64,000 nucleotides of DNA. Source: Pedinophyceae sp. YPF-701 (lineage: Eukaryota; Chlorophyta; Pedinophyceae). Location of the stretch: contig CAJZHL010000001.1 of assembly GCA_916048055.1 (NCBI GenBank), positions 1,860,001 through 1,924,000 of the forward strand, read 5' to 3'. The notes under the pieces were generated by a model that was not told the origin of the DNA, did no database searches, and worked only from the letters and a program-made list of their open reading frames with translations. A program made the translations under genes and the position numbers. Shown here in pieces: positions 1 through 13,457 of the stretch. Every line of letters starts with the position of its first letter. Positions within the stretch are counted from its first letter, which is position 1.

Positions 1-3000
1 TCGTGCCCACCTTGGCCTCCATGACCACCTTGCCGTCGCTGTCCGGCGCCGCCACCGTCAGCTTGACGTCAAACCGCCACCGCCCGCTGCTGCCCGACAC
101 GCGCCGCACGACCGCCGCGACGGTCTTGCTCATCGGGACCATCGGCGTGAACCGCACGCGGAAGCTCAGCGGCTCCTCGGGCGACGTGATGCCGTCCGTC
201 GCCTTGAGCACCTCGAGGCTCTTCTCCAGGCCCTCGTCCAGGCCCTCGAAGGACAGCTCGAACTCCTCGCCCGCCGGGTCCAGCGTGCGCAGGCCCGGCA
301 GCGCGACCGTGAAGTCCGTCTCGACCGCCTCGCGCGCCTTGCACGCCAGGTCGAACAGCACGCCCATGTGCTGCGCCTCGGCGGCGGCCACGATGCTGTA
401 CCGCCAGATGAGGAGGTCCTCGTCGTGCTCGCCCGGGTCCAGCACGACCTGCACCTCCGCGCGGTACTCCGCGTGCTCCAGCGGCGTGAAGCTGATCGGG
501 ATCTGCAGCGTGCTCCCGGGCAGCACCGTGATGCCCAGCGTGCGCTTGAGCAGCAGCCGCACGGCGCCCTCCTCGTCGTCCAGCGCCTCGAGCTCCACGT
601 CCACCGTGACCGCCTTGTCGAGCGGGTTCGTCCACAGCGCCATGCCCGTGCCGCTCTGCCCGACCTCGGCCGTGATGAGCACCTCGTCCACCAGCCCGGG
701 GGGCTCCCCCAGGCCCGACACCTGGAACTCCCACAGGCCCGCCTCGGAGTGCTCGAAGTGCACCTTGCCGTACTCCCACACGCCCACGCTCGTCGGGCGG
801 TACTCGACCACCGCCTCGCCGTGCCCGAACGCGGGCAGCGTCAGCTTGTCGCTGAGCAGCACGAACGACCGGCTCGAGGACGCGGCGGCCAGCGTCACGT
901 CGTGCCGCAGCGGGTTCGTGATGCGCATCGTCGTGCGCGACGACTTGCCCAGCTGGCACTGCAGCGGCGGCAGCGCCTCGGGCTTGGCCGGCGTGGCCTC
1001 CACGTCCACCGTGTACCAGAACTCGCCCAGGTCGTCGCTGCGGAAGGTGACCTTGGCGTACTCCGGCCCGGGCGTGAGCGGCGAGCAGAAGAGCTTGTAC
1101 ACGGTGCGCTCCATGGGCCCGAGCTTGATCTTGCGCGGCCCGAGGAGCGACTTGCTCTCGATGTCCACGTCCATCTCCACGGGCGTCTCGAGCGGGTTGT
1201 GCAGCGGCACGTCGAGCTGCACGGCCTGCCGCACCTCGCACTCGACCACCATGGCGTCCGTGGGCGGCGGCGGGTCCACGTGCAGCTCCAGCGTGTACCA
1301 CACGTAGTTCTTCTCGTCCAGCGAGAACGTGACCGTGCCCTTCTGGATCCCGCTCTTCACGGGCTTGACCTGCAGCGTGTACGTCGCCTTGCCGGACCCC
1401 GGGATGTCCAGCGTCGGCGGGCCCGACACCACGTCCAGGTCGGTCAGGACGTTGTAGGTGCACTTGCTGGCCTTGATGTTGGGCACGCTGAGCGTCACCG
1501 CCGTCCGCGTGCGCGCCTGGCACTCGATCAGGATGTTCTCCTCCGCCACCGGCGCGAGCGCGACGCCCGACAGGTCGTACGTGTTGGTCTCGCCCGTCTG
1601 CGTGATCTGCAGCTCCAGCCGCCCCGAGAACTTGCCCTGCGCGAACGCGCGGAAGGCGATCGGGTACATCACGGTCTGCCCCACGTCCACGTTGAGCTGG
1701 CTCGGCCCCACGAAGCACTCCCCCGAGATCACCGCCTTGATCTGCAGCGCCTTGTCCCCCTCGTTGTTCAGCGGGATCTCCTGCACCACCTGGTGCCGGC
1801 ACGGCGCCTCGAAGTCCAGCTTCGCCGACATCCCGCCCTTGACCGCCTCGAACGTCACCTCGTACACGCGGATGTCGTGCAGCGACACCATCGTGATCGT
1901 CGTCGGGTACAGCCCGGGGCCCTTGGGCAGCAGCTCCAGGCGCACGCTGTTGCCGCCCGACTCCCCCGCGAGCGGCGTGATGTCGAGGTCCTTCGCGCCC
2001 TGCGTCTTGCTCCCGCGCAGCACCACGTACCGCGGCGCCTTGATGAACGCGTTGGCCTGGTCCAGCGAGTACACCATGTTGTGCCCGCGGACCGTGTCCA
2101 GCGCCTTGAGCTTGGCCGTCTCGACCTCGCTCTTCGCCAGCGGGTGCCGCTCGAGGAACGTGCGCTTGGCGCTCTCGCACAGGTTGTTCGAGTAGGACAG
2201 CGCCACGTCGTGCACCGCGTTGCCCTCCTGCTCCACCTGGAACGTCAGGCGCTGGAGCGGGGCCGGCTGCTTCGCGTTCCCGGCGATCTCCACGCGGAAC
2301 ACGCCGAAGTTCTGGTCCTCGAGCACCACGTGGCACGTGTGCTGCCCGGGGAAGAACGGCAGGAAGGCAATGTCCACCTTGTCCGACGCGCCCTGCCGCA
2401 GGCGCAGGCGCTGGCGCTCGCAGCCGAACGCGAGCGGGTACCGCTCCGCGGCGATCTCCTGCTTCCCGCCCTGCGACAGCACGACCTTCGGGTCGGGCAT
2501 CTCCAGGGGCTGGATCACCTGCACGGTGCGCGCGTGGGCGTCCTCGCCGTTGTGCGACGCGTTCGAGCCCTTCTCATGCGCGGCGCCGTCCTTCTCGGCC
2601 GCCTTCTCCGCCTTCTCGTCCGCCTCCTTCCCGGCGCGGCCCCGCACGGTGCGCAGCGGCTGGAGCTGCTTCATGCGGCTGGTCACCCCCGCCGAGGACT
2701 GCTCGAGGTGGATGGTGAAGTCGCAGTCGCCCGGGAAGGGGTTGCGGATCTCGACCTCGACGGAGTCCATCTGGTAGGTGACGCCCTCGATGGCGAGCGA
2801 CTGCACGGGCGCCTGCGTGTTGACCATGCTCTTGAGGGCGAAGACCAGCGTGGCGCCGTGCGCGGTGCCGTCGCGCTTGGACGCGAGCACGAGGTGCCCC
2901 GTGACGGGCTTGGAGATGGTGCTCTTGCAGCGCACGGGGAAGGCGCCCTTGCTCTTGGGCTGCAGGTAGAGCGTCGAGGTGACCAGCTCGAAGTCCGCGT

Positions 3001-6000
3001 GCCCCTCGAGGCGCGCGTAGTACGAGATCGACTTGTTGCTCGGGTTGTTGAGCTCCACGTACCGCTCCTGCACCTCGTTCAGCCGCGCGTCGAACAGGAT
3101 CTCCGCCTGCGGCTCCAGCTGCGGCAGGATCTGGTACAGGTACGCCAGGAAGATCACCATCTCCTGCCCGACGGGCGCGAGGATCTCCTGCGGCCGGATC
3201 TCGAAGGGCAGCTCGAGCGCCTTGAGCATGTCGCACACCACCGACGCGTTGGCCATGCTCTGCTCCTCGTGCAGCTCCTCGCGCGTGGCCCCGTCGGGCG
3301 GCGTGCAGATCTGCGCGCGGAACCGCGACAGGGCCTCCCAGTGCTTCGCGAGGATCGCGTACAGCGCGAGGCCGTCCACGAAGTCGGACTCGAAGTTCCG
3401 CAGCTGCCAGTCGATCAGCGCGGGGAACTCGGCGTGCATCAGGTGCGAGGACCAGCGGAGGAGGACCATCTCGCCGGCGCTGTAGATGTTGCTGGCGACG
3501 AGGGCGCGCTCGACGTGGTTGGTGAGCCCGAAGTCGGCCCGGTGGTTGCCCCGGAGGCTCTTGGGCGAGCACCGCGACACGATGAAGAGCCGCGCCAGCT
3601 GCGCCAGCACGGCGTTCCACGCCTGCTCCGACACGTCGCGGAAGCTCGACTCGACCTGCTCCCAGAACGACAGGTGCTCGTTCTCGTCGTCGTCGGGCTT
3701 CCCGCGCATGGACAGCAGCCGCGTCAGGTCCTCCTCGTCCAGCAGGTACTCGGGCTTGACCGAGTTGACGAGCCCGCCGCACCCGTTGAGGAAGGTCAGC
3801 ACGGTGTCGTACTGCCGCACGACGATGTCGAGCGCCTCGCGGCGGTTGGCGGGGAGCTGCTTGACGCGGCCCTGCACGGGCTTGCCGGAGAGGAGCTCGA
3901 TGATGTCCAGGAAGACGCGCCCGCGGGTGGAGCGGCAGTCCTGGATGACGTCCTTGAAGGGGCCGAGCATCGTGGTGGCGTTGAGGTAGCGCACGAAGAA
4001 CTGGTTGGGGCGCTGCGGGCCGATGCACTGGAGGATGGCGGGGTTGGGCAGGTTGAAGAGCAGCTCGGTGTTGAGCATGATGCGGCCGTCGCGGCCGGGG
4101 CGCGAGAGGTCGAAGCGGTCGCGGTTCTTCCCGATGAACTCGCTCGTCGTGAGGATGCTGTTGTCCGCGATGCCCGACACCGGCAGGCGGTAGCTGTGCC
4201 CCTCGAAGTCCATGAACTCCAGCGCGCTCGTGAAGCCCGTGGCCACGTCCGAGCAGAACGTGACCACCACGGGGAGCCGCTCCTTCGCCACGCCGATCAT
4301 CGTGCCCTCCGGGAACTCGAGCGAGATGGGGATGTGGTCCTTGTCCACCGGCACGTTGACCTTCAGGTCCAGGTTGTCGTACCCGTCGTTGATCACGAAG
4401 AACTGCGCCGTGCTCTTCAGCCCGAGCGGCACGGGCGGCAGCAGCAGCTCGTCGATGTCGAAGCGCAGCCGCGGGAGCGTCCCCACGCCGCCCAGGTGCA
4501 GCTCCAGGTACCGGGTGTCCAGGTCGTTCTCGACGTACAGCGACACGCGCGCGGGGCACGCGCCGGGCTCCGTGGGGCGGAACGACACCGTGAGGCGCAG
4601 GGGCGTGTCGGGCTGCAGGACGCCCTCCGAGGGCGTGATGCTGTACACCGTCGACAGCGAGGTGCCCTTGGGGTCCGCCTGGGGCGCGCTGAAGAGGAAG
4701 TCGAGCGGGCGCTGGGCGCGGGAGACCATGGTGACGACCTGCGTGTACGGGTGCGACGCCGTCGTCCCGCGCAGCACCACGCGCTTCCCGAAGTCCACGT
4801 GCGTGTCCGACAGCAGCAGCTTGGGCTCGATGGCCAGCGTGCTCACCGTCGCCGAGTGGATCGGCGCCGGGAGCTTCACTGGGCTCTCCGTGCCGCGCTC
4901 GACGGCCGACTCCTTGCCGCGCCCCGTGGCCGTCCCCCGCCGCCCGCCCAGGTTGCTGCGCCGACTGGCGCCAGACGCCGCCGTGCCCACGCGCGAGCTG
5001 GGCCGCGACGTCTTGCTCTCGCCGGCCTTGTCCTGGTCCGCGTGCTCCTCGACCTTCTCCGCGAACAGGTCCCCGTTCAGGTCCCGGAGGACCACCTTCA
5101 TGGTGCGCGGGCCCACCTCGCGCGGGCGGTGCACGAGCACGAGCGGGAGCGTGCTGGCCGCCGCGACGGAGATGCGGTACTTCTGCCCGCCCTCGAAGAT
5201 CTGCGTCAGGATCGACGACCGCCGCCGCACCACCTGCCCGTCCTGCGCCCCGCGGCCCTTGGTCTCGCGCACAATCTGCACCGGGCACTGGTCGTACGTC
5301 GCCGCGGACCACGCCTCCTTCGGGAGCTCGAGCGACAGCTCCTGGTGCTCCGTGAGGTCGAGCACGACCGCGCCGAGGACGAGCGAGCGGTTCACGAGCG
5401 TCAGCGGCTGCTTCCCCGCGCCGCCCACGATGACCCCGCCGAAGTCGACCTCCGACTGCGTGAACCCGAGCTCCGGCATGACGACGGTGCCGACGACGGG
5501 CGCGCGGATCTGCTTCCCGCCGCGCACGTTGATGGTGATCGTCCCCGTGATGGTGCACGGGCTCTCCTCGAAGCACGTCACCTCCAGCTCCAGGCTGCCC
5601 TTCGCCGGCACACGCCCGTGCGTGGGGTGGCACTTGAGGCCCGGCGACGGGATGACCTGGTACTGGCACTCGTGCGGCACCTGGTTTCGCAGCACGACGG
5701 TCTTCGTGCGCGGCATCCCCACCGCCACCGTCTCGAAGTCCACCACCTTGGACATGAGCGCCATCTTGCCCTCGGGCAGGTCGCCCTCGAGGTTCACCTT
5801 GACGGGCTCGAGCCCGCCCTGCACGTGCACCAGCAGCGCGCCGTTGTTGCTCCCCTTGGAGTTGGGCCCCTGCGGCGTCCAGCGCACCGTGGCCGTCACG
5901 CGCCCGCGGCCCTCCATCGTGCCCTCCTGCGGCGTGACCTGGAAGATCTCCGACGTCGTCTTCATCTGGTACACGACGGGGAAGTCGAACGGGTTGTCGA

Positions 6001-9000
6001 GGTAGACCGACTGCTCCACAAACGCCCGCCAGTCGTCCGGCGTGAAGTGGAAGTAGAGCTTCTCGTTCGAGATGTCCACCGTCACCGGGACCACGTCCGC
6101 GGCCACGCGGAACGAGAACTGGTGCCCGTTGATCGTGTACGCGATGTCCTGCGCGAAGTTCCCCGGCGTGTGCGTGGTGATGCGGACCTGGAACCCCGCC
6201 GTGGCGCCCGCGGGCACCACCATCTGCCGCGGCGCCACCTCCTTCACCTCGACGCTCTGCCCCTCGACCAGGTCCACGCGGACCTGGATGCTCTGCGCGA
6301 GCCCGTTGGTCACCGTGAAGTGCTGCACCGAGCTCTGCCCGAGCGCCACCTGCCCGAAGTCCAGCACGCGGCACGCCTGGATCTTCGCCACCTCCGGGCC
6401 CATGATCACCGCCTTGCAGTCCACCTTCTCCTTCTCGCTCTCGGGGCGCGGCTTGAACCGGCACCGCGCCAGCAGCTTCGGGTCGTTCGGCAGCGGCGGC
6501 CGGTGCTTGGGCCGCACCAGCACCTTCTCCTGCAGCCACAGCGGGTCCACGACCTGCGGCAGCTGCAGCTGCGGCTCCTTCAGCCCCGCGTGCGACTCCA
6601 GCCCGATCTGGAGCGGGTCCTGCGGGTTGACCAACTTGGCCGCGCGCCGCTTGCGCTCCTTGCGCGACTCCACCAGCAGCGTGTCGTAGTGCTCGCGGTG
6701 CTTCGCGCGCGCGACCGTCTCCTCGAGCGACCACCCGTGCTCGGACGCGTGCTGGCGGTGCGTGGCGAAGAACTGCTTGGCGTGCTCGTCCGCGTCCCAC
6801 GTCCGCTTCCGCGCGAAGTTCAGCCGCCCGTGCGCCTGCGTGCACAGACCCAGCGCCGTCGTCCCGCCGAGCGTGGCCGCCTGGTTCTCCGTCACGAACT
6901 TCCGGGACCGCCCAAAGGCGTCCGCGCCCGGCGGGAGGCCGTCCACCGCGCGCGGCAGCTCCGCGGCCAGCCGCCCGACCACCGAGCTCGACCCGAGCAG
7001 CTTGATGGGCACGCGCTGCAGGAGCCGCCCGCCCTGGCTCTGCACCTCCACGAAGGTCTCCGTCTTGTGCCGCCCGAGTGCCTTGGGGCAGTACGTGTAC
7101 ACCACGCTCGCGCTAGCCCCCGGCCCGAGCGCCACGAGCGGCTGGTCCGGGTGGAAGAACCCGCAGGCCGGCATCTTGACCACGGCCGGGAGCTCGGGCG
7201 TGAGGTTCTGCACCGTCACCACGACGTCGGCGTGCTCGTGCGTGGCCACGTCGCCGAACACCAGGACGGGGTCCGTGAGCTTGATCCCGGGCTTGACCGA
7301 GCGCCCCTCGATCTGCACCGTCAGCGGCGGGTGCTGCGGCGGGAGGCCCTCGTTGCTCCAGCCCGAGGCCTCCGAGTCCTCCTTGGACAGCACGACGCGC
7401 CCCACGCCCGGGCGGTGGTCGTGCGGCAGCGGCACCACCAGCAGCGTCCCGCGCTCCGTCCGCACCTCCCCGTCGGCCTTGAGCGTCGTCAGGAACCCCT
7501 TCTTGCTTTCCACCACCGGCGGCACAAACCGCACCGTCACCTCGCGCTCCTCGAACGGGTCCAGCACGCCCGACCGCGGCGACACCAGCACCGTCCGGCT
7601 GCTCACCAGCTCCGCCAGGTCCGCCTCCACCAGCTGCCCCAGCCGCACCACGTCCTTGACCGCCTGCGCCGCGCCCACCAGCGCCACGAACGGCACCGCC
7701 GTCGGGCCCGCGTTGCGCAGGCGCACGCGCCGCACCACCGTCGTCCCCGTGTACACCGTGCCCATGTCCAGCGCCGCCGGCACCGCCCCGTCGTCCCCCA
7801 CCAGCTGCACCGTGTGCTTCACCACGCTCGCCGACACCGGGATCTTGATCGGCACCGTCTTGTCCGCGAACTGCACGTCCACGCTCGCGTTGCCCCCGCC
7901 CACCACGCCCAGCTCCTCCCCGTGGAACGTCACCACCAGGTCCGCCTCGCTCCCGGGCTCGCCCGCCGGCGCCAGCACGTCCGCCTCGCACACCGCGTCC
8001 AGGCCCGTGATGCTGCGGTCGAACGTGATCGTGATCGGGGCCTCGCGCGGGCCGGTGTTTCGGATGCGCAGGACGCGCTCCGCGACCGTCTCGTGCGCCA
8101 CCACGCCAAAGTCCAGGTTGCCCTCCACCACCTGCGCGCGCGGGCCGGGGACGCGGGGGGGCGGAGGGGTCGCGAGGTGCCGGGGGGCGCGGATGGACCT
8201 GTGTGCGGTGGCAGCGCGGGTGGGCGGTCTCACCACTTTGTGAGAGGGCGCGAGGGCGCGCAGAGGAACGTCGATGCGATCGGTCTCGGTCAGAATCTGC
8301 ACGTTGTCGGCCAGATCGACCTCCTCCTCGCCCGTGAACGTCACTTCGAAGTGCACCTCGAGGCCCGGCGCCACCTTGACCGTAGTTGTTGCAGGCTCGT
8401 CCGAGCCCACGCGCGTCAACGCCCATTGCTTCAGAAGCGGCGGCCGGAGCCTGATTCCCTTGTACTTGCCCGACACATTCTGCAGGCGAGAGGGCGCGAG
8501 GGGGCGGGGTGAGCCCGCGGTGCGCGAAGTCTGAGATCGGTGCCGCTGTGCGCCCACCGTGGCGCGTTTGCGCACACTAGCGCCTGTTTTGAGCAGGCCG
8601 CTGACACACTGACAACTCAAGCGCGTTCGTGATGGCGAGTGAGGTCGCGGAAGCCGCCCTGCACGCTCCCAATAGCTCGAGCATGTGCTGGACCAGCACA
8701 GCACAGCACGGCGCCAGCGCCCGGGCCTCAGCGCCCACGGAGCGCAGCGCAATGGCCCTTGCTCCGTCGCGAGCAATCGCCCCCGCGCGCGCCGCCGTCC
8801 GCGCGCGCACCACGACGCCCGGGTGCACCATCCTGCACCCGCACACCCGCGACGGCCCGCAGCGAGCCTGCGCGCCCCGCGCCGCGCCGCCCCGCGCGCC
8901 CCACGCTCACCTTGACGCTCAGCCGCGCGGTGTAGACCTTGCCGACCTCGTACGGGTTGATTTCGACGCTGTTGGGGAAGACCCGGAACCCGGGGTCCAC

Positions 9001-9024
9001 CCCGTTGCGCGACCGCGTCGCCAT
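1..9024 (-). CDS. CFAP47: CFAP47-like central-apparatus protein (3' part beyond window)
   Basis: Giant axonemal protein; in the known family CFAP47 is needed for sperm and cilium motility and belongs to the central-apparatus proteome. Exons read 9024-8911, 8479-8234 and 8131 to the left edge, giving about 2830 residues with no stop, so the C-terminus is missing. Phases agree at both junctions: a 431-bp first intron, and a 102-bp intron that is open in frame and would otherwise look coding. The start MATRSRNGVDPGF is followed by the family N-terminus (INPYEVGKVYTARLSVK / NVSGKYKG). Many repeated Ig-like ASH/MSP-type beta domains follow (for example EFWYTVDVEATPAKPE). A calponin-homology region lies near residues 1670-1800 (around 3480-3100; DWQLRNFESDFVDGLALYAIL), as in CFAP47. 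A basic Ser/Arg/Gly-rich linker (about 5030-4860) separates domains. HYDIN is the alternative, but the position of the CH domain favours CFAP47. Divergent from MYCBPAP. Confidence 0.87.
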
Positions 9025-9539
9025 GTCGCCGCGCGCGATCCCGGGAGGCCGCGCGGCGCCGCTCTGTGCCTCGCTCGGTCTAACGGACGCCGGAACGCGC
9101 CTCACGTCGTCATGCACGCGCCCGCGCGACGCCCGACATGCCCCCTGCAGGCCCTGCGCTCTGCCTCCGCGCGCTCGCTCGTGAGTGTGCACCTGGGCCG
9201 CTCGCCCCGCAACTCGCGACCGGACCTGCCCTGTCTGCGCCGCCGCGGCGTCGGCGACGCGCAACGGCCGCGCGGTGGGCCGCTCGCGGCCCCCGGAGTT
9301 CAAAGCCGTCACCACCCTCCCGGGACTATTCCCTCGTTCCTCGCTCCCCTCGGCTGCGTGCCGGGGCCTTCGGGGCGCGCCGCGCGCCGCGCGCGCCACA
9401 CCAGGGCGCAGACCACTCCGCGTGGAGCCCCCGCGACTGCATCGCGGCGCCGTGCGGCCACGCACCAGCCCAGCCTTCGCCGAGAGAGCACCACCGCCGC
9501 GCACACCACCACCACCGCCCCGCGCGTCCAGGCGGCGCC
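9025..9539. other. Intergenic divergent promoter region CFAP47/MYCBPAP
   Basis: These 515 bp separate the start codons of two genes transcribed in opposite directions. The sequence is GC-rich and I see no convincing TATA box or RNA gene. Both 5' UTRs and core promoters must fit here, so it is a candidate bidirectional promoter. Confidence 0.5.
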
Positions 9540-12500
9540 ATGGCGACCGCAGCGGCGCCGCCGGCGCCCCCCCCGGACGACTACGGGACGCCCGCGGAGG
9601 ACCCGGGCTCGCCCGCGCGCCGCGGCTTGCCCCGCGTGTCGATGTCGCTGCCAGGCATTGCAGAGTATGCCGAGGCCGACGCGTCGCCGCCGGCGAGCGC
9701 GCGCGACAGCCCGGCGCGGGACCGCACCACGGGCGCGCTGGTGCACTATTTGATCCTCGGGGACCCCGACGAATACGAGAGTCAGCTCCAGAAGCAGGAC
9801 CCAGAGGCCGCGGCCTCCCCGCAGCGGGTCGCCGCGCTGCCCGCGGAGTCCGAGCTCCCCGACGACCTGCGCGAGGCAGCGCAGTCGTATCCGGCCGGCC
9901 GGGACGACATCCTGCGGGTGTACGGGCGCCTCAAGGCGGACAGGTGCGGCCCGGTCGCCCCCGTGCCCAGCGCCCGCAGCCACACCGCGCCGGGCGCGCT
10001 CCCAGCGATCGCTCCGGCCCGGGACGCGCCCGCCGTGGCGCCACGGCCGCGGTTCTCACCGGCACGGGCGCTCGCCGCGTCGGCCAGCGCGCGCCACGGC
10101 CGCGGCTGTGCGCCAGCATGTTGACCACCTGGCGGGCCCTCCGCGGCACCGACGGCGGGCCCGCCCCCGCTCCGACGCGCCGGGCGTGCGACACGCTCCG
10201 TGTCTTCGGAGCCCGGCGACCGCGCCTGCGCGGAGGCCGCTCCGGGACGGCGCCAGCGCGGTCGCCCATGGAGCCCCCGCGCGTGCCCGGCTGCAGGCAC
10301 ACGATGCTGGAGGCGCTCGCGGCCGTCCGCGCGCGGCGGCACCGGGAGGAGGGCACGATGCACAAGCTCGCCCCGATGCGGGCGTCCCTGAACCCGGAGC
10401 GGCAGGGCGCGTTCGGGCAGGGCACCAACTCGCTGTCGCGGTGGGAGGAGCAGGTGCGTGGCGCCCGCGCGCCGCCGCGCGAGCGTTGCGTCGGCTTGTG
10501 TTGCGCTGCCCCCGCCCCGTCTGACCCGTCGCGGCCTTCGTGCGCGCGCCGCAGCTGGACGACTGGGAGCGCACGCAGGCGCGGCTGGCGCGGCGCACGG
10601 GGCGGGACCCGGCGGCGACGGTGATGAACCGGAACGAGTTCCACCGGCCGGAGGTGGAGCTGAAGGACGCGCTCGCGCGCGCGGAGCCGGCGCGCAACAA
10701 GTACAGCGTGGGCGTGTGGCAGATGTCGCTGCGGGACTGCCACGAGCGGCCCGTGCAGGTGGGCAACGACTACCTGTCGGGCCTGTGGTGCGAGGCCGGG
10801 CAGCCGAAGAAGGACCGCGAGCCGCTGCAGCGCGTGGGGAAGCCGCGGCTCACCACGGACCGCATGGGCACCACCGCCGCGCTGTTCGGCGGGGCGTCGG
10901 CGGGCCTGCGCAGCACGCGCACCCTCGCGGAGGAGCTCCGCGGCACCGCGGACGGTGAGGCGATCCTGGGGCGCGCCGCGCTGCTCGGGAGCACGCGCCG
11001 CCGCGGGTGGCAGGAGGGCCCCGCGTTTGCCGACAAGGCGCGCCGCGTGTTCGGGAAGCTGGAGCGCGACCTGGGCCACGAGCCCGACATGGAGGACCTC
11101 TTCGTCGAGGGGTCCTCGCTCGAGGTGCGGCGCGGCGTGGCGTGCGCGCGTGCGGGTGTCGCGCCGTGGCATGCACGAATGCGTGCAACAGGGGCGCGTT
11201 TCATGGTGCGTGCGTGCAGGACGCGCTGTGGGAGCGGGCGAGCCGCGAGGTGACGCTCTTCGACGTCGCGCACGCGCTGCGCGGCGCGCGGCCGGACGTC
11301 GCGCACGCGCTGCTGGACGCGGCCGAGCAGCAGCGCAACGCCATGGCCGACATCTCGTTCGCGGACCAGAGCGGGCACACGGGCGCGGCGAGCCTGGCGA
11401 GCGCGGGCCGCGCGTCGACCGCGGCGCCGCGCGGGGCCTCGGTGGAGCTGGAGGGCGCGCGCGTGCTCCTGCACGCCCCCGTGGGCGGGCACCAGCAGGG
11501 CTGCGCGGTCCTGCGGAACACGGGCTCGACCGTCCTGTACTACGAGTGGCAGCCCGTGGACCTGTTCCCGAGCGAGCTGTCGCAGGCGCGCAGGATGGGC
11601 GCCGCGACGGCCGCGCGCGGGCGGGCCTTCACGCCGCCCATGAGCGTCCTGGCGGCGCGCGACGCGACGGCGCAGGGCGGCCCCGCGGAGGCCCCGGAGT
11701 TCTTCCTCGTGGAGAAGGGCGGCTCGCTGCTCCCCGGGCACGCGCGCGCGGTGTACGTCGGGTTCAAGGGCTCGCGGCCGGGGATGTCGACGGCGGCGTG
11801 GGAGCTCAAGCTGAAGCCGGAGCCCGAGGCCGGCGTCCCGGGCGCGCCCGACGCGCCCCTGCGGCTGGTGGCGCGCGGCGTGGCCACGCGGAGCGAGGGC
11901 AGCAAGCTGGAGCGCGAGGCCCTGGAGCGGCAGCTGGCGGAGCGGCAGATGCGGGTGGCGGTGGCGATGGCGGTGGACCGGGCGGTGGAGGACGCCGCGG
12001 ACGAGACGCGGGCGGCGCGGCCGGAGCAGGACGTGGCGGGGTACAGCCTGGAGGAGCACGCGCTGTGGCAGATGGCCTACTCGTCGTCGAGCGCGACGGT
12101 GGCGGGGGGCGCGGACGACCCGGACATGCCGATCCCGGCGTACTACTGGCCGGACAAGGTCCAGGCGGCGCGCGACGCGTACCTCGCGTGCCGCGACCTG
12201 CTCGTGAAGCCCGTGGAGCAGCCCAAGGGCAAGGCCAAGCCCGACCCCAACGCGGACGCGTACGCGGCGAAGCTGCCGGAGACGTGGCCGTGCAGCCTGA
12301 ACCTGGTGGACGAGGCGGCGCGGCTGGTGGAGGAGGCCACGGCGGCGCTGTCGGAGAAGGACCGCGAGGCGTCGAAGGAGGCGCGCGCGGCGGCGGTGGA
12401 CGCGGCGCGCGCGGCGGCCAGGGCGTGCCGCGAGGCGTCGGCGCTGCCGCCCACGCGGCGGCACATGCTGTTCAACGCCTTCTGGGAGACGGTGTGCCAG

Positions 12501-13202
12501 GGCGTCGACGACGTCGAGACGCAGGCGGAGAAGCTGCGCGCGGAGATGGAGGCGGCGGTGCGCAAGGCGCAGGAGACCACGCGGGCGGAGGAGGCGGAGG
12601 CGGAGGCGGAGGGGGAGGGGGAGGGGGAGGGGGGCGAGAAGGAGAAGCCGGACGCGAAGAAGGACAAGAAGGACGCCGAGGACGACGGCAAGGTGGCGAT
12701 CGACCACGAGCGGTTCGCGGCCAAGGTGGCCGCGCTGCTGAAGCGGCAGCTCAACCACGCGCTCAGCTCGATGCCGCAGCGCATCGTCGACCTCGAGCGC
12801 GGCATCTCCGGCGCCGTCGACGCCCAGGTCCGCAAGCTGGTGAAGGCCGACACCGGCGCCGACGACGGCCACGACCACCCCTCGCGAGTGTACGCCCCCG
12901 CCCGGCCCGCAACGCAACGCAACGCGCAGCGTGCCGCGCCCGTCGCGTCGTGCCCCGCCCCGCGCCGCCCCGTCACGTTGCGCTCGCCGTGCGCTGCGTG
13001 CAGGGAGCTGTCCGAGGGGCCCGCGTGGGAGCGCTACCAGTGGTACGCGCGGAAGACGTCGCTGCTGGACACGCGGTTCGAGCCGTTCTACCAGGACGCG
13101 GCGACGGTGTCGCGGGCGAAGAGCGCGCTGAAGAGCTCCGTCAGCAGGGCCGGGAGCAGCCGCGCCAAGACCGGGAGCATGTCGATGCGACGCCCCAAGT
13201 AG
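9540..13202 (+). CDS. MYCBPAP: MYCBP-associated protein family member (MYCBPAP)
   Basis: Member of the MYCBPAP family, which is found in sperm and in flagellar proteomes. Exons 9540-9943, 10297-10453, 10555-11124, 11220-12889 and 13004-13202 join in phase to 999 residues. The N-terminal half has the family block: DDWERTQARLARRTGRDP, then MNRNEFHR, then NDYLSGLW and VGKPRLTTD. The middle has an ASH-like beta domain (VLRNTGSTVLYYEWQP, then FFLVEKGGSLLPGH and YVGFKGSRPGMSTAAWEL). The C-terminus is helical. A run of alternating Glu/Ala and Glu/Gly codons at about 12588-12635 makes an acidic linker. The last intron uses a GTACGC donor at 12890, chosen because only that choice keeps phase. The first intron is 353 bp. 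Its position opposite CFAP47 supports an axonemal role; that role is inferred. Confidence 0.83.
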
Positions 13203-13457
13203 GTGGCCGCGCGCGTCGATGTGTGATGCGGCGCGTCGACGTCTTCGCTTGCGGTGACACCCCCGGGGCAGTGAGGCGTCAGGTGGCAAACCTGGCGGGT
13301 GGCTTGATGGGCGGGCGCGCGGGGCGCGCGTGTCACGTCGCGCTCGTTTCCGGACACTCGCGCTACCTGCATGCCAGCAGCAGTCGCGCGCAACGCGACC
13401 GCGCCGTAGCAGAGAGAGGCTGGGCCGTCGCGAGGGCTCGGGGGTCCTGCAGCAATC

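Noticed and set aside
2574-6845. Minus-strand frame of about 1420 residues within CFAP47
   Set aside because: Different frame on the same strand, Ala/Arg/Gly-rich without motifs: a shadow of the CFAP47 exon.
368-8512. Very long plus-strand frame (about 2700 residues) opposite CFAP47
   Set aside because: It is rich in Arg/Leu/His/Val without domain structure. It is open only because the real minus-strand exon uses G/C at third positions; the minus frame gives clear family motifs.
8577-8846. Possible extra exon within the 431-bp first intron of CFAP47
   Set aside because: The flanking exons join in phase and match the family N-terminus without it, and long first introns recur in other genes.
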